From positions 1,674,001-1,738,000 of the forward strand of contig CAUJLY010000003.1 of the NCBI GenBank assembly GCA_963281155.1: 64,000 bases of DNA, in the 5' to 3' direction. Below the pieces are notes generated by a model. That model was not told the DNA's origin. It did no database searches and worked only from the letters and a program-made list of their open reading frames with translations. Each line of letters begins with the position of its first letter. Position 1 is the first letter of the stretch. Below, piece by piece: positions 48,992 through 60,730 of this stretch. Origin of the DNA: Rhabditophanes sp. KR3021. Its lineage: Eukaryota > Nematoda > Chromadorea > Rhabditida > Alloionematidae. The position numbers were made by a program, and so were the translations under genes.

Positions 48992-50410
48992 GCGTCCATT
49001 ATCATGAAATCAAATATTCATTTCTTAATGTGAAAATTAATTGAAAATATGAAACGTGTAAGATGTATTTTAAATACTTAAACATTTCTTGATGCATATG
49101 TTTTTCATATTTTCCTTTTTAGAGGTGCTATTAACTGTATTTGATATTTATTCTTGCTCCCAAAAGTTATATATTTTTTAGTTAAATGAAAGGATTATTT
49201 TGATAGTATGTGTTGTTGGTGACTAGTTTTTTAACACACAAAACATCCCTACTGCTTTGAAATTTATTTTTTAAATATATTAGTGGTATTCTAAGTATAG
49301 TGTAGTTTTGTTGCACATGTTTTTTGAAGAGTTACTGTTTCATTAAAAAAATAACATCAACTTTAAATCTAAGGAAACAATAGTTTCATTGTTAAAAATC
49401 AACTTCATATTAAAGGACTGAAATGTTGAGGTAAATAGATACCCTTTCGTAGACAAATAAACCTTAAAATACACCTACACTATTAATTAATGGATGAATA
49501 GATTTCCTTTTGTAAAATTTGTACGTACTCATGTTACTTTTCACGAAAGTACGCCATATAATGATGTCAAATAAGACGAGTCCTTACAATTGTGGGAGTT
49601 TGTAAACAATAATAATAATGTTATTATTATCACACAGAACGGTCTTGTATGTTTGGTTGCGAGAAATAGCACAGACTTTGTTTTGTTGTTATATTAATTA
49701 TTACTATATTGTTATGCTAGTTATTATGAGTATTTGTTTGTAGCTATATCTACCATCCATTTAATACATCTTTAATATCTGGGTATGCTCATCCGGCCAA
49801 CTCTGCCGCTGCTTCTCTTCGCCCACTACCTCTCACATTATACATCCCAACTAACAGTACTTTATGTGGGAAAACAATCGATGTAGAGTTGAGCGTTAGT
49901 GGTCGCACCCGACAACGCCAAAGTCGATGCTCCTTTTTCATTTGAATTCTTTTTCAACACACAAACATCTATATCTTCATCCACACTTTTATCTCAACAA
50001 TTATGTGGTGCCAATCATTTTGTACTAAAAGAGAATAAGTTGCCCAAAAAGATTACACATCAAACGTATTTTCATTTTATTTACTCAAACCTTTCTGTGT
50101 TGAGGAACCAAATGAGAGAGGTTATACTTACGCACTATTTTTTACCATGTATGTGCATATATATTCTCTTATCATTACTGGTATTGCTATTATTTATGCA
50201 ATTCCATGTACATACTTTTTGTTTTGTTTTGATATATCCCAAAAAATGAATTACATAAAAAATCATTTAGTGATGGAACAAAAAACATATGATTAATTTT
50301 AAGTTGTCACCAATGATTACATTTCGTGGTCTTTTTTGTTAATTAATATAACTAATTTGATTTATTACTTAAAGGGTCAAACATCTTGTATCAGAAGTTT
50401 TGGAAATACA

Positions 50411-51004
50411 ATGCTACAAGCAACGCCAACTACTTCAAATGTCGCTGAAAAATGTAAAGAACTGATACTTCCAACGATTCCATCCACTACTAAAACTGAA
50501 AATGCGATAGATAATGACAAAGTAAGTTTCGAAAATTAGAATATTATTATTAATTATCAATTGCCAATTTGTTCAGATCAATTTACGGCTAATTTTGGTG
50601 AGTGGGAGAATAATGGAATATCAGTTTCTTCCAACTTTTACGGCTGGGGAAGTTGTGGAAAATGCATTTAAAACTTGGCCCGCAGGTAATTATTTGTTCT
50701 ACTATTTTTTCTATAATTATCTATTCTTTTTTATAATTATCTATTCTGTATTGAAATTTTTTAATCTGTTAACTTACTTCCAGAATGGGACGATGAAAAA
50801 GTTTCTTCACCTACCTTGCTCAAACTGATTTACCACGGGCGTTTCATTCATGGCACAGTATGTCTCCAAGCTCTTACTCTACCTCTTGGCAAAACGACCG
50901 TAATGCATCTAGTAACTCGCGAAAACTTACCCGAACCAAATTCCAGTGACAGTTTAAAAAAATCAAAAAGAGGGTCTTCGTGTTGCCGTTGTTCAATATT
51001 TTGA
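50411..51004 (+). CDS. Ubiquitin-like protein 3 (membrane-anchored Ub-fold protein)
   Basis: Exons 50411-50521, 50577-50685 and 50784-51004 join in phase to give 146 aa. After a 37-residue polar N-terminal extension the Ub fold begins at INLRLILVSGRIMEYQF and continues with LLKLIYHGRFIHGTVCL and LPLGKTTVMHLVTRENLPEP, which are close to animal UBL3. The C-terminus is KRGSSCCRCSIF: a CaaX box (CSIF) with extra Cys residues for palmitoylation, so the protein is expected at the plasma membrane. UBL3 acts as a modifier that sorts proteins to small extracellular vesicles. The second intron contains a 20-bp-period repeat (50712-50747). Confidence 0.92.
50712..50747 (+). repeat. Two-copy direct repeat inside UBL3 intron 2
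   Basis: TATAATTATCTATTCT is present at 50712-50727 and 50732-50747. Confidence 0.85.
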
Positions 51005-52637
51005 AATTATATTCATTCACTTTCATATTACCATCTACTACTTTCTTGTTCTATATTGGGTGTGACAACATAACAAAAAAACGACACAACAAAATTCTCA
51101 ACTTTTTTTCGCCTTTCTTGCTAATTTTGTGATTCAAACAAAAAATTATATATATACAAAGCACATACTCACACAATTACCTTAATAATACCTTTATTTG
51201 GAACAAAAATATATTATATGGATACAAAAATACTACTTCAAAACAAATACAAACACACACCTAACTAAATATATTTTCGTGGCAAAGGCATTTAACCATT
51301 CGAAACAAACAAATTGTTATGGGTAATAATAACAAACAACACAATTTTAAAAGAGATCTCTATAGATCACCACAAACAGAGCAGCTTAAACTTCGAACAA
51401 TGGATTTATATTCTTTTCCACAATATTATATAGTGTATCACTTGTAAATATATTCTCATTATAAATGATGTTTATTTTTGTTGAGGGTGTTGTGGATGAT
51501 TGTCGTATTGTTACTTTTAATAATTGTCTCAACTTGATTTCGATTCATTCTTTTTCAAGCTGATTGGAAATGTTTTACAATTGTTAACAAACAATGTCGA
51601 TGTTCTATACGTCACAACCATACCTTTTAATTGTCATTTAACTATATATTTTCCTGCATTTAATTACATATAATTCAATGCATATGACCTATTCAAGAAC
51701 ACCGCCATGGAATGATTCACACAAAGTTTCATTCAAACTTGTTTGCATAATTAAATCCAATAACATTTTATATACAGATAAATATTTACCAAAGTCTAAA
51801 TAGGTTTTTGGTTATGTTTACTCTAAATAAGTAGCGTGGTCTTATTGTAGAGGTTCGTTGAAGTGATTTTAATTAAATATCAAAAATTAACAAACAACAA
51901 CACTACTATTTTTGTGTTTTAGAGAAAAATGGCAAGAATGTTCATTAGATTGGTTGTTGTTGTTATTATTTGAGAGTCTCTTTGTCGTTTTCCTCTCTAA
52001 AAGGCAATTTTCTTTCGAACCATTATAAATAATTTATTTTGGTGGTGGTAACAATAACAACAAATATGCATACGTCTTTCTATGACTTTAATTAAAGTTG
52101 TGGCAGATGGATTTAATTTGAGCAACAACTTACAAGTAAGTTCAATTCTAATAAGATTTCCAACTCATAATTGATTAAATTAAGTTTGCTGCCATACACT
52201 CGTAAAACCTTTTTAATTAATATAATTGCAAAGGGAAAGGCGAAAGAACATTTCCACCCAGATAATAATAAAGGAATTGAAATTTGGCTGCTAATAAACA
52301 CGACTATTTCTAAATCAAAGAAAAAGACTCTCTAATATAATGCCTATTTATTAGGTCATTAAAGTGTGATTAAGTAGTCCACTTTCAACAACCAAACTAG
52401 CCATAATTTAGTTAACATGAATAATAGTCTTTTTGTGTAAGAAAAGATCTTAAAAAGAAAGTAACTTTATTTAAAAAAAATTTGCATCAAATAAAAACTT
52501 GTTTATTTATAAAGCTTGATGTTTTTAATATTATTTAAACTTGCACCTCACATACATACACAACCAGAAAGGGAGATCGGAAACTAAAGTTCTTCTAAAA
52601 TTACCCGTCGCAAATGGTTTAAACATGACTTGTTTGA
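51005..52637. other. Intergenic region, 3' flanks of UBL3 and the next gene
   Basis: About 1.6 kb of AT-rich sequence with no convincing open frame; convergent gene ends lie on both sides. Confidence 0.45.
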
Positions 52638-53416
52638 TTATTCAGTCTCCATTTGTTCTTCTTCTAGCCATAATTCGGGATGTTCTTCAGATTTGGAGGT
52701 TGTTGAGGGATGGGGAGGGTTGAAGAAGGTACGTGTGTTGTTTGTGGAAGTGGCATTGGATTGTTTTAAGCTGGAATTAAAACAAATGAAATAGAAGTTG
52801 ATATAAATGAGTGTAAAATGAATATTCAACTAACGCAACTTTAAACAAACCTTTTGATAGGACAAGAAGAAACCGAATTAGATCGTTTCCTCCTCGAATT
52901 ATTAAGCGAATTGAAGGCTCCACGATGTCTTTTGGTAGAGGAATGCGTAGACGGCCGATTACAAGCAAAATTCATCCCATAAGTACCTCTGTAAACCACC
53001 ATATGGTCCAACGACGTAGACATCGACATTTGAGCACCAGAGTCTATGATATTGGGGTTGGACACAACACCTGGCCCCCCACATTCGCTCATCTGTCTAC
53101 TATCATTCGAACTAACATCCGAAGAAGCAGAAAAAATAGACTGAGGATAAGCAATCGGTAAAAGGGAAGGAGATTCGGAGTGTGAGTCTGTTAAACTATT
53201 AGTAAATGATATATTTCTTCTGGAACCAGTTGAAGAAGACCAGTAAGAGGAGTTGGTGTGGTGGGGAGGTTGTTTTTTGGTGTTAGGTGAGGGTATGGGT
53301 TCGCATAAGTCTAAAGCTGCGAGAGTGTTTCTTTTGCCTATATCTTTTAGAGAATTCTGGTCAGGGCGAAGGATGACGTCTTCTACAGCGCGTTGTAAAT
53401 CACCCATACATATCAT
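52638..53416 (-). CDS. Unrecognised Ser/Asn-rich protein
   Basis: Exons 52851-53416 and 52638-52770 join in phase to give 232 aa. The start MICMGDLQRAVEDVI was chosen because an acceptor-like TTTTCAG lies eight bases before it. A short conserved-looking N-terminal segment (VILRPDQNSLKDIGKRNTLA, then LDLCEPIPSPN) is followed by a long Ser-rich disordered region, a basic patch (KRHRGAFNSLNNSRRKRSNS) that could be a nuclear signal or kinase target, and an acidic C-terminus (EEHPELWLEEEQMETE). No family is recognised; a regulatory phosphoprotein is a guess from composition. Confidence 0.6.
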
Positions 53417-54753
53417 TTTCACCTCTGAAAAGATAAAAAGACACATTTATTTGAATAATGAGAAAAGGAATAAATGAGTAGGGTAGTTATTTTTTAGCGT
53501 CAAATGAGTAAATATTTAAAAATAAAAATTGTTTAGCATGGTTTTGTAAAGAAATTCCTTTTATTTATAAATGACAAAGCATGGGCAACACTCATTAGGA
53601 CGATTCGAGTGCGAAAAAAAGTGTGGTACGAGAAAGACCTACTCTTAGTTCTTTCCCATAAATTCTATTTAGTAAACTTTAGTCTTATTAATATATCTCC
53701 ATCGATCGTTAATCTTTTTGGCATGTCTTAAATTGAAACTAATAAACAGGCACATTCAATTTATACAGCCAAGTAATATCGAACTTATCATAATTTAGTT
53801 GAAAGAACAATTTGTATTGATGCGTACTAAATTTGTATTAAATGACTTCAAAAAATGTTAACGGATACTTTTAAATATAGACAATAGTAAATCATCCTAT
53901 TTAACATGTACAGATCAAAACAAAGCGCATTAAACAGCATACTGAGGTAAAATGATGTGTATTTTAAAAATGAATATGTAACAACTCTTTGTAGAGTGCA
54001 CAAATTACATACGCAAAGTTTGTGCTTGATTTTTTGTGCCTGGAATATCACACATTAAGATGGCATAGTATAGAATGGTATTTAAAATGATACCATTTAG
54101 GTTTTCTTCTAAACAAGGGCCTTAATGTTGTAAGGCGATGGCGCAAATGAACAAGGCCCGCCGAATACATCTACATATTTATGTGAGTCAACAGTACAAT
54201 TGACAATATATATGAGAAATGAATGTGAGATATAATCGATGAGGGTTAGCCCAATTTTTGTTGAAGGACAGCCTCCGGATATTCTTGCCCGTTTACTCAC
54301 ATAAGAAAGTATATTATGTACAAATAAATTTAGGAAATATCCAAGAGAAACTATTTTATCAAGTTAAATATTTTTGTCTTAAATAGAGTTGTTTAACAAA
54401 AATGTATTTATAACGTTTCTTAATGCAGAATAATATATATAGTTTGAAACGGTTAAATGATGTACAATACTATACTTTTAGAAAGAAGAATAGATAGATT
54501 AAAAAATTATTTTTATGCAATCATACTATTTTATATGAATTGATAGCAGTGGTGATGTATTTTTATTTAAAATATGCAAAGTTATTTATATCCTCAATAG
54601 TAATCATTATTTTTTGAAGAATATAAAAAATAAAATATTTGGAACAATTTTTCAGCTTACAATCGGGGAATATATTGGATGACGAAATAATTTTGTTGTT
54701 CAGTATATTAGAATCGTAGGGAGTTATTAATAGACACAGATGCTTTTAAAGCA
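53417..54753. other. Intergenic spacer
   Basis: About 1.3 kb, AT-rich. Open frames at 53848-54051 and 54109-54300 (minus) show no domain; nothing else is seen. Confidence 0.45.
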
Positions 54754-56647
54754 TCACCATGATTCTAGTTCTGCTAAGTAAGTCTCCTGTGTAAAGAAGG
54801 GCTTATCCAGACTTTCTATCACATTTAATCCGCATAACGGGCATGTATTCACGTGTCTTTTGCCACTTTCGTCAGTGGTTGTTGGTGGTGTTTTCACCTC
54901 GAGTTGATGCTCATCCGAATACATTTGTTCAAGGCATAGATCGTGGAAGATGTGCTTGCAATTGAAAACATAAAATGGTTTGGACAGGGCACATTCATCG
55001 CATTTTTGGCATTTATCCGTAGGCCGAACCACCGTCATTCTTTTTTGTAGTTTTTGAAGTTGGATGTTAATACTTTGATTCGTTTTTATCGTAGACTTCA
55101 TTTCATTCTTAAGCTTTTCACTCTTTTCTCGGTATGAGGATAAACTTTGTCTTAAGGCCTCTTTGAAGTCAGCAATACTGGATAAAGTCGAAAAGAGGGG
55201 AACTATGTCTTTAAATGTAAATACGCCATTCGACTTTCCAATCAAAGCAACACACTTTTTAATAGCAGCATCAGGTGACTCTTTTATTAATAAATTTGCC
55301 AACCTCAGCCATACCTGCAATTAAAAAATAAGTAAAAGTACCTGATATTAAAGCCACATTTATAGAAACTGTACGCAAACAGTGTCTTTAACATTTCACA
55401 AATTTTAGGTTTAAGGTAAAATTTAAAATGTATTAATCAAGCTTTCATATTTACCTTCTTTTGTGTAATTTCTGATGGTTTTTCAAAGTCAAACTCTGAT
55501 TCACCTTCCTCGCCAAACAAGGCTCCCTCAAATAAAAAGGAGGTGGAAATGTCATTAGTTGAGAAGGAAGCCATCTTGATGGCGCATTCCTCAGCCTCTT
55601 GATAATCGTCATTATCAAGGCAAACACTCACTGCTCGTTCCCAAAGACCCATGAGACCATAAACTAAAGAAGCACATTTGTATTGGTCTGCCCTTTCGCT
55701 GACAAAAAGTGCAAATCTCAAGTCGAACTGAACAGGCCTTTTCATCGAAAGTTTCTGTAACAATTTTAATAGGTTTGAAGGTTCAGCTTGGGCTGTTAAA
55801 CCAATGTGTAGATTAAACGCTTCCTCACATCCTAAATCATTATCATAAGACCATTCTAGATATCTCAAAGCTAAATTGACTCTTTCTTTATTCTCTGCCA
55901 AAGTATACAAAATTTTCAAATAATCGTCAATATTTGCCCGAACATTAAGAGGGCAATTTTTGAATTGTTCAACAAACAAATCCGGAATAAATTGAATAAA
56001 TTGCGGTGAAAATTTCATGAAAAGATGGCGATCTTTAATTTTGAGCACATGCATCAAAGCTTTTTCGAAATTGCCATCTTGACATAACATATCCGTTATC
56101 ACTTCGTTATCTAAAAGACGAATAAAAAGTGAACAAAATTTGATTGTAAATTACCATTAAACTTCTGTGCCAAAAACAACCGACTACTACTGCAACTTTT
56201 TTCCTTCATAATCTTCGAAACTGTTACCCAATGTTCTTTGCAAACTTCTAGAACATCCGGTCTGGCGAAAAATTTAAGTAATTCTAATTTTTGGAGTGCA
56301 ACTTCCTTCGCATCTGAGCATCGAGATTCAGTAACTTCTTTTATTTTAAGTGAAATCAAATATAGAATCAGCAGCGTATACTGAACGTTAGTCTTTTCTG
56401 TGATTTTATGGACGGCTTCATCTTTGATAGCTTTAATTTTAGCATCCACATATTTTATTAGTTCGTTTTTGTCGGCTTGCATGCTTACTTTGTCGAAGTT
56501 AGTCAGAAAATCATCTTCGAATGAATCTTTTTTGAGGTCGATTGAAGTTGATTCGTTGATATCATCAACAGCGAATGGATTTGTCGAGTCGGCATCTGGT
56601 AAATTTAGGTCACTTTTAGGTGGTGAATCAAGGAATGGATTAGACAT
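54754..56647 (-). CDS. VPS18 (Pep3) with missing N-terminal beta-propeller
   Basis: Exons 56155-56647, 55455-56110 and 54754-55314 join in phase to give 569 aa against about 970 in other animals. The clathrin-repeat solenoid (about 120-480) matches the VPS18 C-terminal half: QDGNFEKALMHVLKIKD, KFSPQFIQFIPDLFV and YGLMGLWERAVSVCLDND. It is followed by a coiled coil and a RING-type end (CQKCDEC, FNCKHIFHDLCLEQM, CPLCG). VPS18 is a core subunit of the HOPS and CORVET endolysosomal tethers. The N-terminal propeller (about 400 residues) is absent; instead there is an acidic stretch with two NPF motifs (MSNPFLDSP, STNPFAVDD), which are EH-domain ligands. No propeller exon is visible upstream on this strand before TAF3. 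Confidence 0.9.
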
Positions 56648-56688
56648 TTTTAATATTAAATAAATCTTTAATTGGTGGATGATTATCT

Positions 56689-56848
56689 TGCTGACCGATG
56701 TTTTTGGCTGTCATAACGAAAGTTGGAAGAAAGTGTATTGAATATTAGTCTGACATTCAAATGTTCGGCTTTGGCTTGCTTGAAATAGTAGCGTTGTAGC
56801 CTAGGATCTATATCTCGAAGATTCAGTCTTTTTGGTAAATCGCTAAAA
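56689..56848 (-). other. Possible coding exon on minus strand
   Basis: After a strong acceptor (TTCTTTTTAG, boundary near 56844) the frame reads DLPKRLNLRDIDPRLQRYYF and ends FRYDSQKHRSAR before a stop, about 40 bp upstream of the VPS18 ATG. Composition is coding-like, but no upstream exon or family is recognised. Confidence 0.3.
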
Positions 56849-57744
56849 AGAACAGCAATTAATGGCGTCGGAAAAGTTAAAAAAGGTGGCAAAATAGTCA
56901 AAGAAAGAAGTATTAAAACTACTAAGTCTATGAAAGAATGCACGAGGAACACTATCTCCAAAACTGGTCATGATAGAATGAAAAGACTTTTGGATCAACA
57001 AACTATTCATGAGATTAAGCCTTCTCTGGAAAAAGAGAGGAGTATCAACTATGATAAAGACAACATTCGTGACGATTACTACTTTATGAATGAAAAGTTC
57101 TCACAAAATTAAGAATCCAAATTGGAGAAGCTGGACAAAAAGAGGAAACAAACGCTCTCCTCAAATATAACAATAGCGAAGTTCATCAAAAGCTAATGAA
57201 AGATGGGAAGTTTGAGGATTTAATAGAAAAAGCGAGGAAAGTGCATCCTATGGCTTACATTTGTGTACCCGAAACATCCTCAATTAACCAAAACTTAATT
57301 TGAATATTCGGAATCAGTGTGCCACGGGGTTTATATTTGATGACAGAGGAATTCCACTTTGGAAGCTTCAAAAAGGTTTGATTGGATCGAAGGATGAAGC
57401 AAAAGCTGAACCTACTATTGAAGGTTCGATTCTACGTAAAGTTTGTAATGGAAAAGAAATTGACTTGAATGCCGCCACGAAGTTATGGAGGTGGACCGTG
57501 GGGTGATTACAAAGCTATGTTTAGTGAGGATAGATGCTTCAAGAGCGAAATTTTGTTTGGGAATACTATTAGAACGATAACTAATATGGCGGATATTAAT
57601 AATCTTGATCCCGAACCATTATCTGAGGGTACAGAAAATACCCACGTTTTATTTGCAGAGTTACCCACTAAAATTGTAAACTACAACAGAAACTCTCCTA
57701 AAAATCATTCTATTAATGATTATGTCAAGCCAACACTAGGTTGA
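56838..57744 (+). pseudogene. Unrecognised locus with three frameshifts
   Basis: Four consecutive open stretches on the plus strand have coding-like content: up to 57112 (KKGGKIVKERSIKTTKSMKE), 57112-57303 (NALLKYNNSEVHQKLMKDGK), 57300-57506 (ATGFIFDDRGIPLWKLQKG) and 57469-57744 (DYKAMFSEDRCFKSEILFGN). They overlap or abut, yet change frame each time without GT/AG introns. A decayed gene or indels in the assembly would both explain this. The product is not recognised. Confidence 0.45.
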
Positions 57745-58025
57745 ATAAATTATAAGTATATTTTTTTACTATTGTTGATGCATCGTAATATCTATCAAAA
57801 GAGTTAGTTAAATTGTTGTCTATTATTATTTGTAACACGTATTTTTGTAAGTTGTAAATCATTAAACGAATCTCTAAATTACATTTATTCATCCAAAATA
57901 ATAATAAAAATATAAAGTAAACAAAGATAATTACAATTTGTACTTTAATGAGCAAATAAACAGTTGTGAGCATCAAAAAATAGTTAATTAAAGTTAAGCG
58001 AATGGCAAGTCGTAAAGTTTGAAGT

Positions 58026-60730
58026 TCAACCAGTACGAACTTTCTTGCTTGGTTTAGAGTCATCTTTACCACCAGACTTTCTTTTGCGTTTGGAAGATCC
58101 TTTGGTTTTTTTGGTACATGAAACACATACCCATCGTTCGGATTCTTTAGGAGCGGTGCTGAGTTCTACGCAGTGGAAGTGGAACCAGTTTTCGCAGTCG
58201 TCACAGCATACCATTTCGGCGTCTTCGTTGTAGGCTACATTACACTTTGGGCATATCCAAACAATGCTTTCGGTGTCACCGCCTAGGATTGGAGAAAGTG
58301 GACTAAATTCGTCCGCTTCTTCAGGCAATACGTTTCTTGGAGGTTCATTGAGAAGTGGAGCAGACGAATCTTTGCTTCTCTTGCCTTTTTCACGTTCTTT
58401 GTCCTTTTTGGAAGGTAAGGAAAAGCTGTTTAGGATTGTCTTAATGCTAGATTTGCCTCGTTCTTCTTCTTCGACATCTTGGAGACTGGTTGGTTTGATG
58501 ACGGGCGTTATGGGGCGCAGTTGAATAGGAGATAGGTCTTTGATTAAAAGACGATTCTTTTGCAATTGCTTCAAGTAATCTTGACCGGCACCAGAACTAA
58601 AAGATGGGGCTTGAGCGGTTACAGCTTTTTCACCAACTTCCTCTTTAGCATCTTTCTTGCTCTTTTTAGACCTTTCAGGCCTTGGGGTAGTAGTCAAAGT
58701 AGTATCAAAACTAGCTTCTTGTTTCTCATGCTTACCGCTTTTTCTATCCTTCTTTTCCTTCTTCTTATCCCTTTTCAAAGACTTATCCTTCCTCTCACTA
58801 GTTTCAGCTTTTTCCTTCATCTTAGACAAATTGATCTTAATCGGAGTAACAGTCTTTTGTACTAAACTACTAGAAATTTCTTTCTTAGGTGTTGTAAAAG
58901 TCAGTCTAGAAGTACTTGGAAGATCGTCAACGACTGGACTGAACTGCCTTTTAACTATGACGGGAGAAATTGGACTAGTGACTTGAGGACTGTTTGTTGC
59001 ACCTCCTCCAAATTTAATCTTTAATTTAAGTGGATTGGCTGCTGGTGAGATGATAGAAGTCACAACACCACGATTGACAGTTTCGGGTCTTGTGTCTAGA
59101 GATAACGGCCTTGTTACAGAAGAATTACTTTGAAATAAAGAGGTCGACAAGCTTGGGAGAGTACTGTTTCCACCACTGCTAATGTCTGAAAGTGCCGTCG
59201 TGTTTCCCGAACCAGCAAGAGCTTTTTTCTTTTCCTTTTCAAGGCGTTTCTTTTCCTTGCGCTCTTTCTTTTCACGCTTGAGCCGCCTAGCCATTTCCTT
59301 TTCTGATTCAACGAGTGGAGGCAATAATGGAGGTAATATGGGTGTTTGATTGATCATTTTACTTTTATCAATCTTAAGTGAAGGTACAACTTTGGGCGTT
59401 GATTCAACCACGGGTACATTCGCTGCTGAAGTAGAAGATTCATTCCGTCTAATAAACACTGGAATATCTAATTGCTGAGGTTGGTAAGGCTGGGGCTGCT
59501 CATACTTCATATTTTTAAAGTTCATCAAATTCGTTGTAGAGGTAGATTTTGGAATTATTGATGAAGGAATAGGCCTAGGCGGAGGTGTTGGCTTTATACT
59601 TACGGCACTATTGGCTTTCTCCAGCACCGATTCGAACGTTGCTTTCATATGTTCATCACTCACCCGTGCCTTTTTCTTATCGGCAGTGGGTTCTTTCTTC
59701 TTTTTCTCTTTTTTGGGAGGAAGAGGTTGAGGAGTAGAGACATTATTGATCGAAGAAGCAAGATTGTTTATCATCGAAGTTGCATTTCCATTCTGATACA
59801 ATTGCAATGCGGCCTGGAGCAATTCTGGGTTATTACTTGATCCGGGAAACAAAGAATTAGTCAGCATTCTTGAGGCCAACTCTTGTTGTATTTTACTAAT
59901 AGCTGTATGTTCTGCGAGTTTTTGAAAAATCATTTGCATTTGATCCGCTGTCATGCCGCCAACATTATTTGAATTTGCATTTGCACCTGCATTTATATTA
60001 GTGATTTTGGGAGTTTCTTCTTTTTTAGGTTTAGAAATGGGTGCAATACTAATTTTAGGAGTATAACGAATAGGTTCAATGACCGGCATAGTTTTAATTT
60101 TTATTTCGGGTTGGACCACCTTCTTTTCTACTTCTATAGGTTTTGGAACTACTTTAGGTTGAATGGCAAAGCCCATATCTACAACCTTGTCAGATGAAAA
60201 TGCAGTGAAAAATTTGCTTTTAGCTTTAGCTTCGGCTTTTACTACAACTTCAGTCATCTCAGCCATTTCTTCTAACGGAGCCTCGACAGCTTCATCAATT
60301 GTCTTGACGACTTCCGGAATGACTTCGCTACTTATCACAACTTCCCGTGAAACGATCGGATCGTCAAGGACCCGTTTATTGGGAAATTTAACTTGTCTCA
60401 CATAATCCGAAACTTCCGACAACTTGTTACCCATATTTTTGAGAGTCAACATAACGTCATTGACAGAAGGTTCGGTTCTTCCCGCTAAAATGGTTATAAT
60501 AAGTAAAAGTCCATATTGTACATACCCAAATCAGCAAATTTTTTACTCTTTATAGCCATACAACACATATACCTCTGAAATAGAGCCGTCATCTCACCAA
60601 TAGCATCATTCTCCACACTTTGAAAACCAATATCTTCTAATAATGCTCCCAAGCCCCGTTGGATTTCAACTCCCATATATTCAGTTGCTCCAAAAGCATA
60701 CGAATCATTGGTTGAGGTTAGTTCAACCAT
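58026..60730 (-). CDS. TAF3, TFIID subunit with histone fold and PHD finger
   Basis: Exons 60526-60730 and 58026-60484 join in phase to give 887 aa. The N-terminal histone fold (Bromo_TP type, about 10-100) reads YMGVEIQRGLGALLEDIGFQ and then RTEPSVNDVMLTLKNMGNKL. The long middle is Lys/Ser/Pro-rich with KKEKKEK-type tracts. The C-terminal PHD finger (WICPKCNVAYNEDAEMVCCD, WFHFHCVEL, WVCVSC) has a full C4HC3 set and is followed by a basic tail (KRKRKSGGKDD). TAF3 pairs with TAF10 in TFIID, and its PHD finger reads H3K4me3 at active promoters. The start is ATG 60730; the size is near the human 929 aa. Confidence 0.92.

Larger units (their letters stand above)
46356..50410. other. Gene-poor region between divergent USP47 and UBL3
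   Basis: About 4 kb, AT-rich. It holds a perfect CRE-like palindrome (48175-48182), a two-copy 41-bp-period repeat (48935-48991) and a GC-richer patch at 49790-49950. Open frames at 46937-47209 and 49899-50249 show no domain and are treated as chance, though the second lies just upstream of UBL3 and could be leader. Confidence 0.5.

Noticed and set aside
49899..50249. 116-codon frame upstream of UBL3
   Set aside because: Second half is Phe/Leu/Tyr-rich from T-rich DNA; no phase-compatible junction to UBL3 was found.
54109..54300. 63-codon minus-strand frame
   Set aside because: No recognisable motif and isolated; likely chance.
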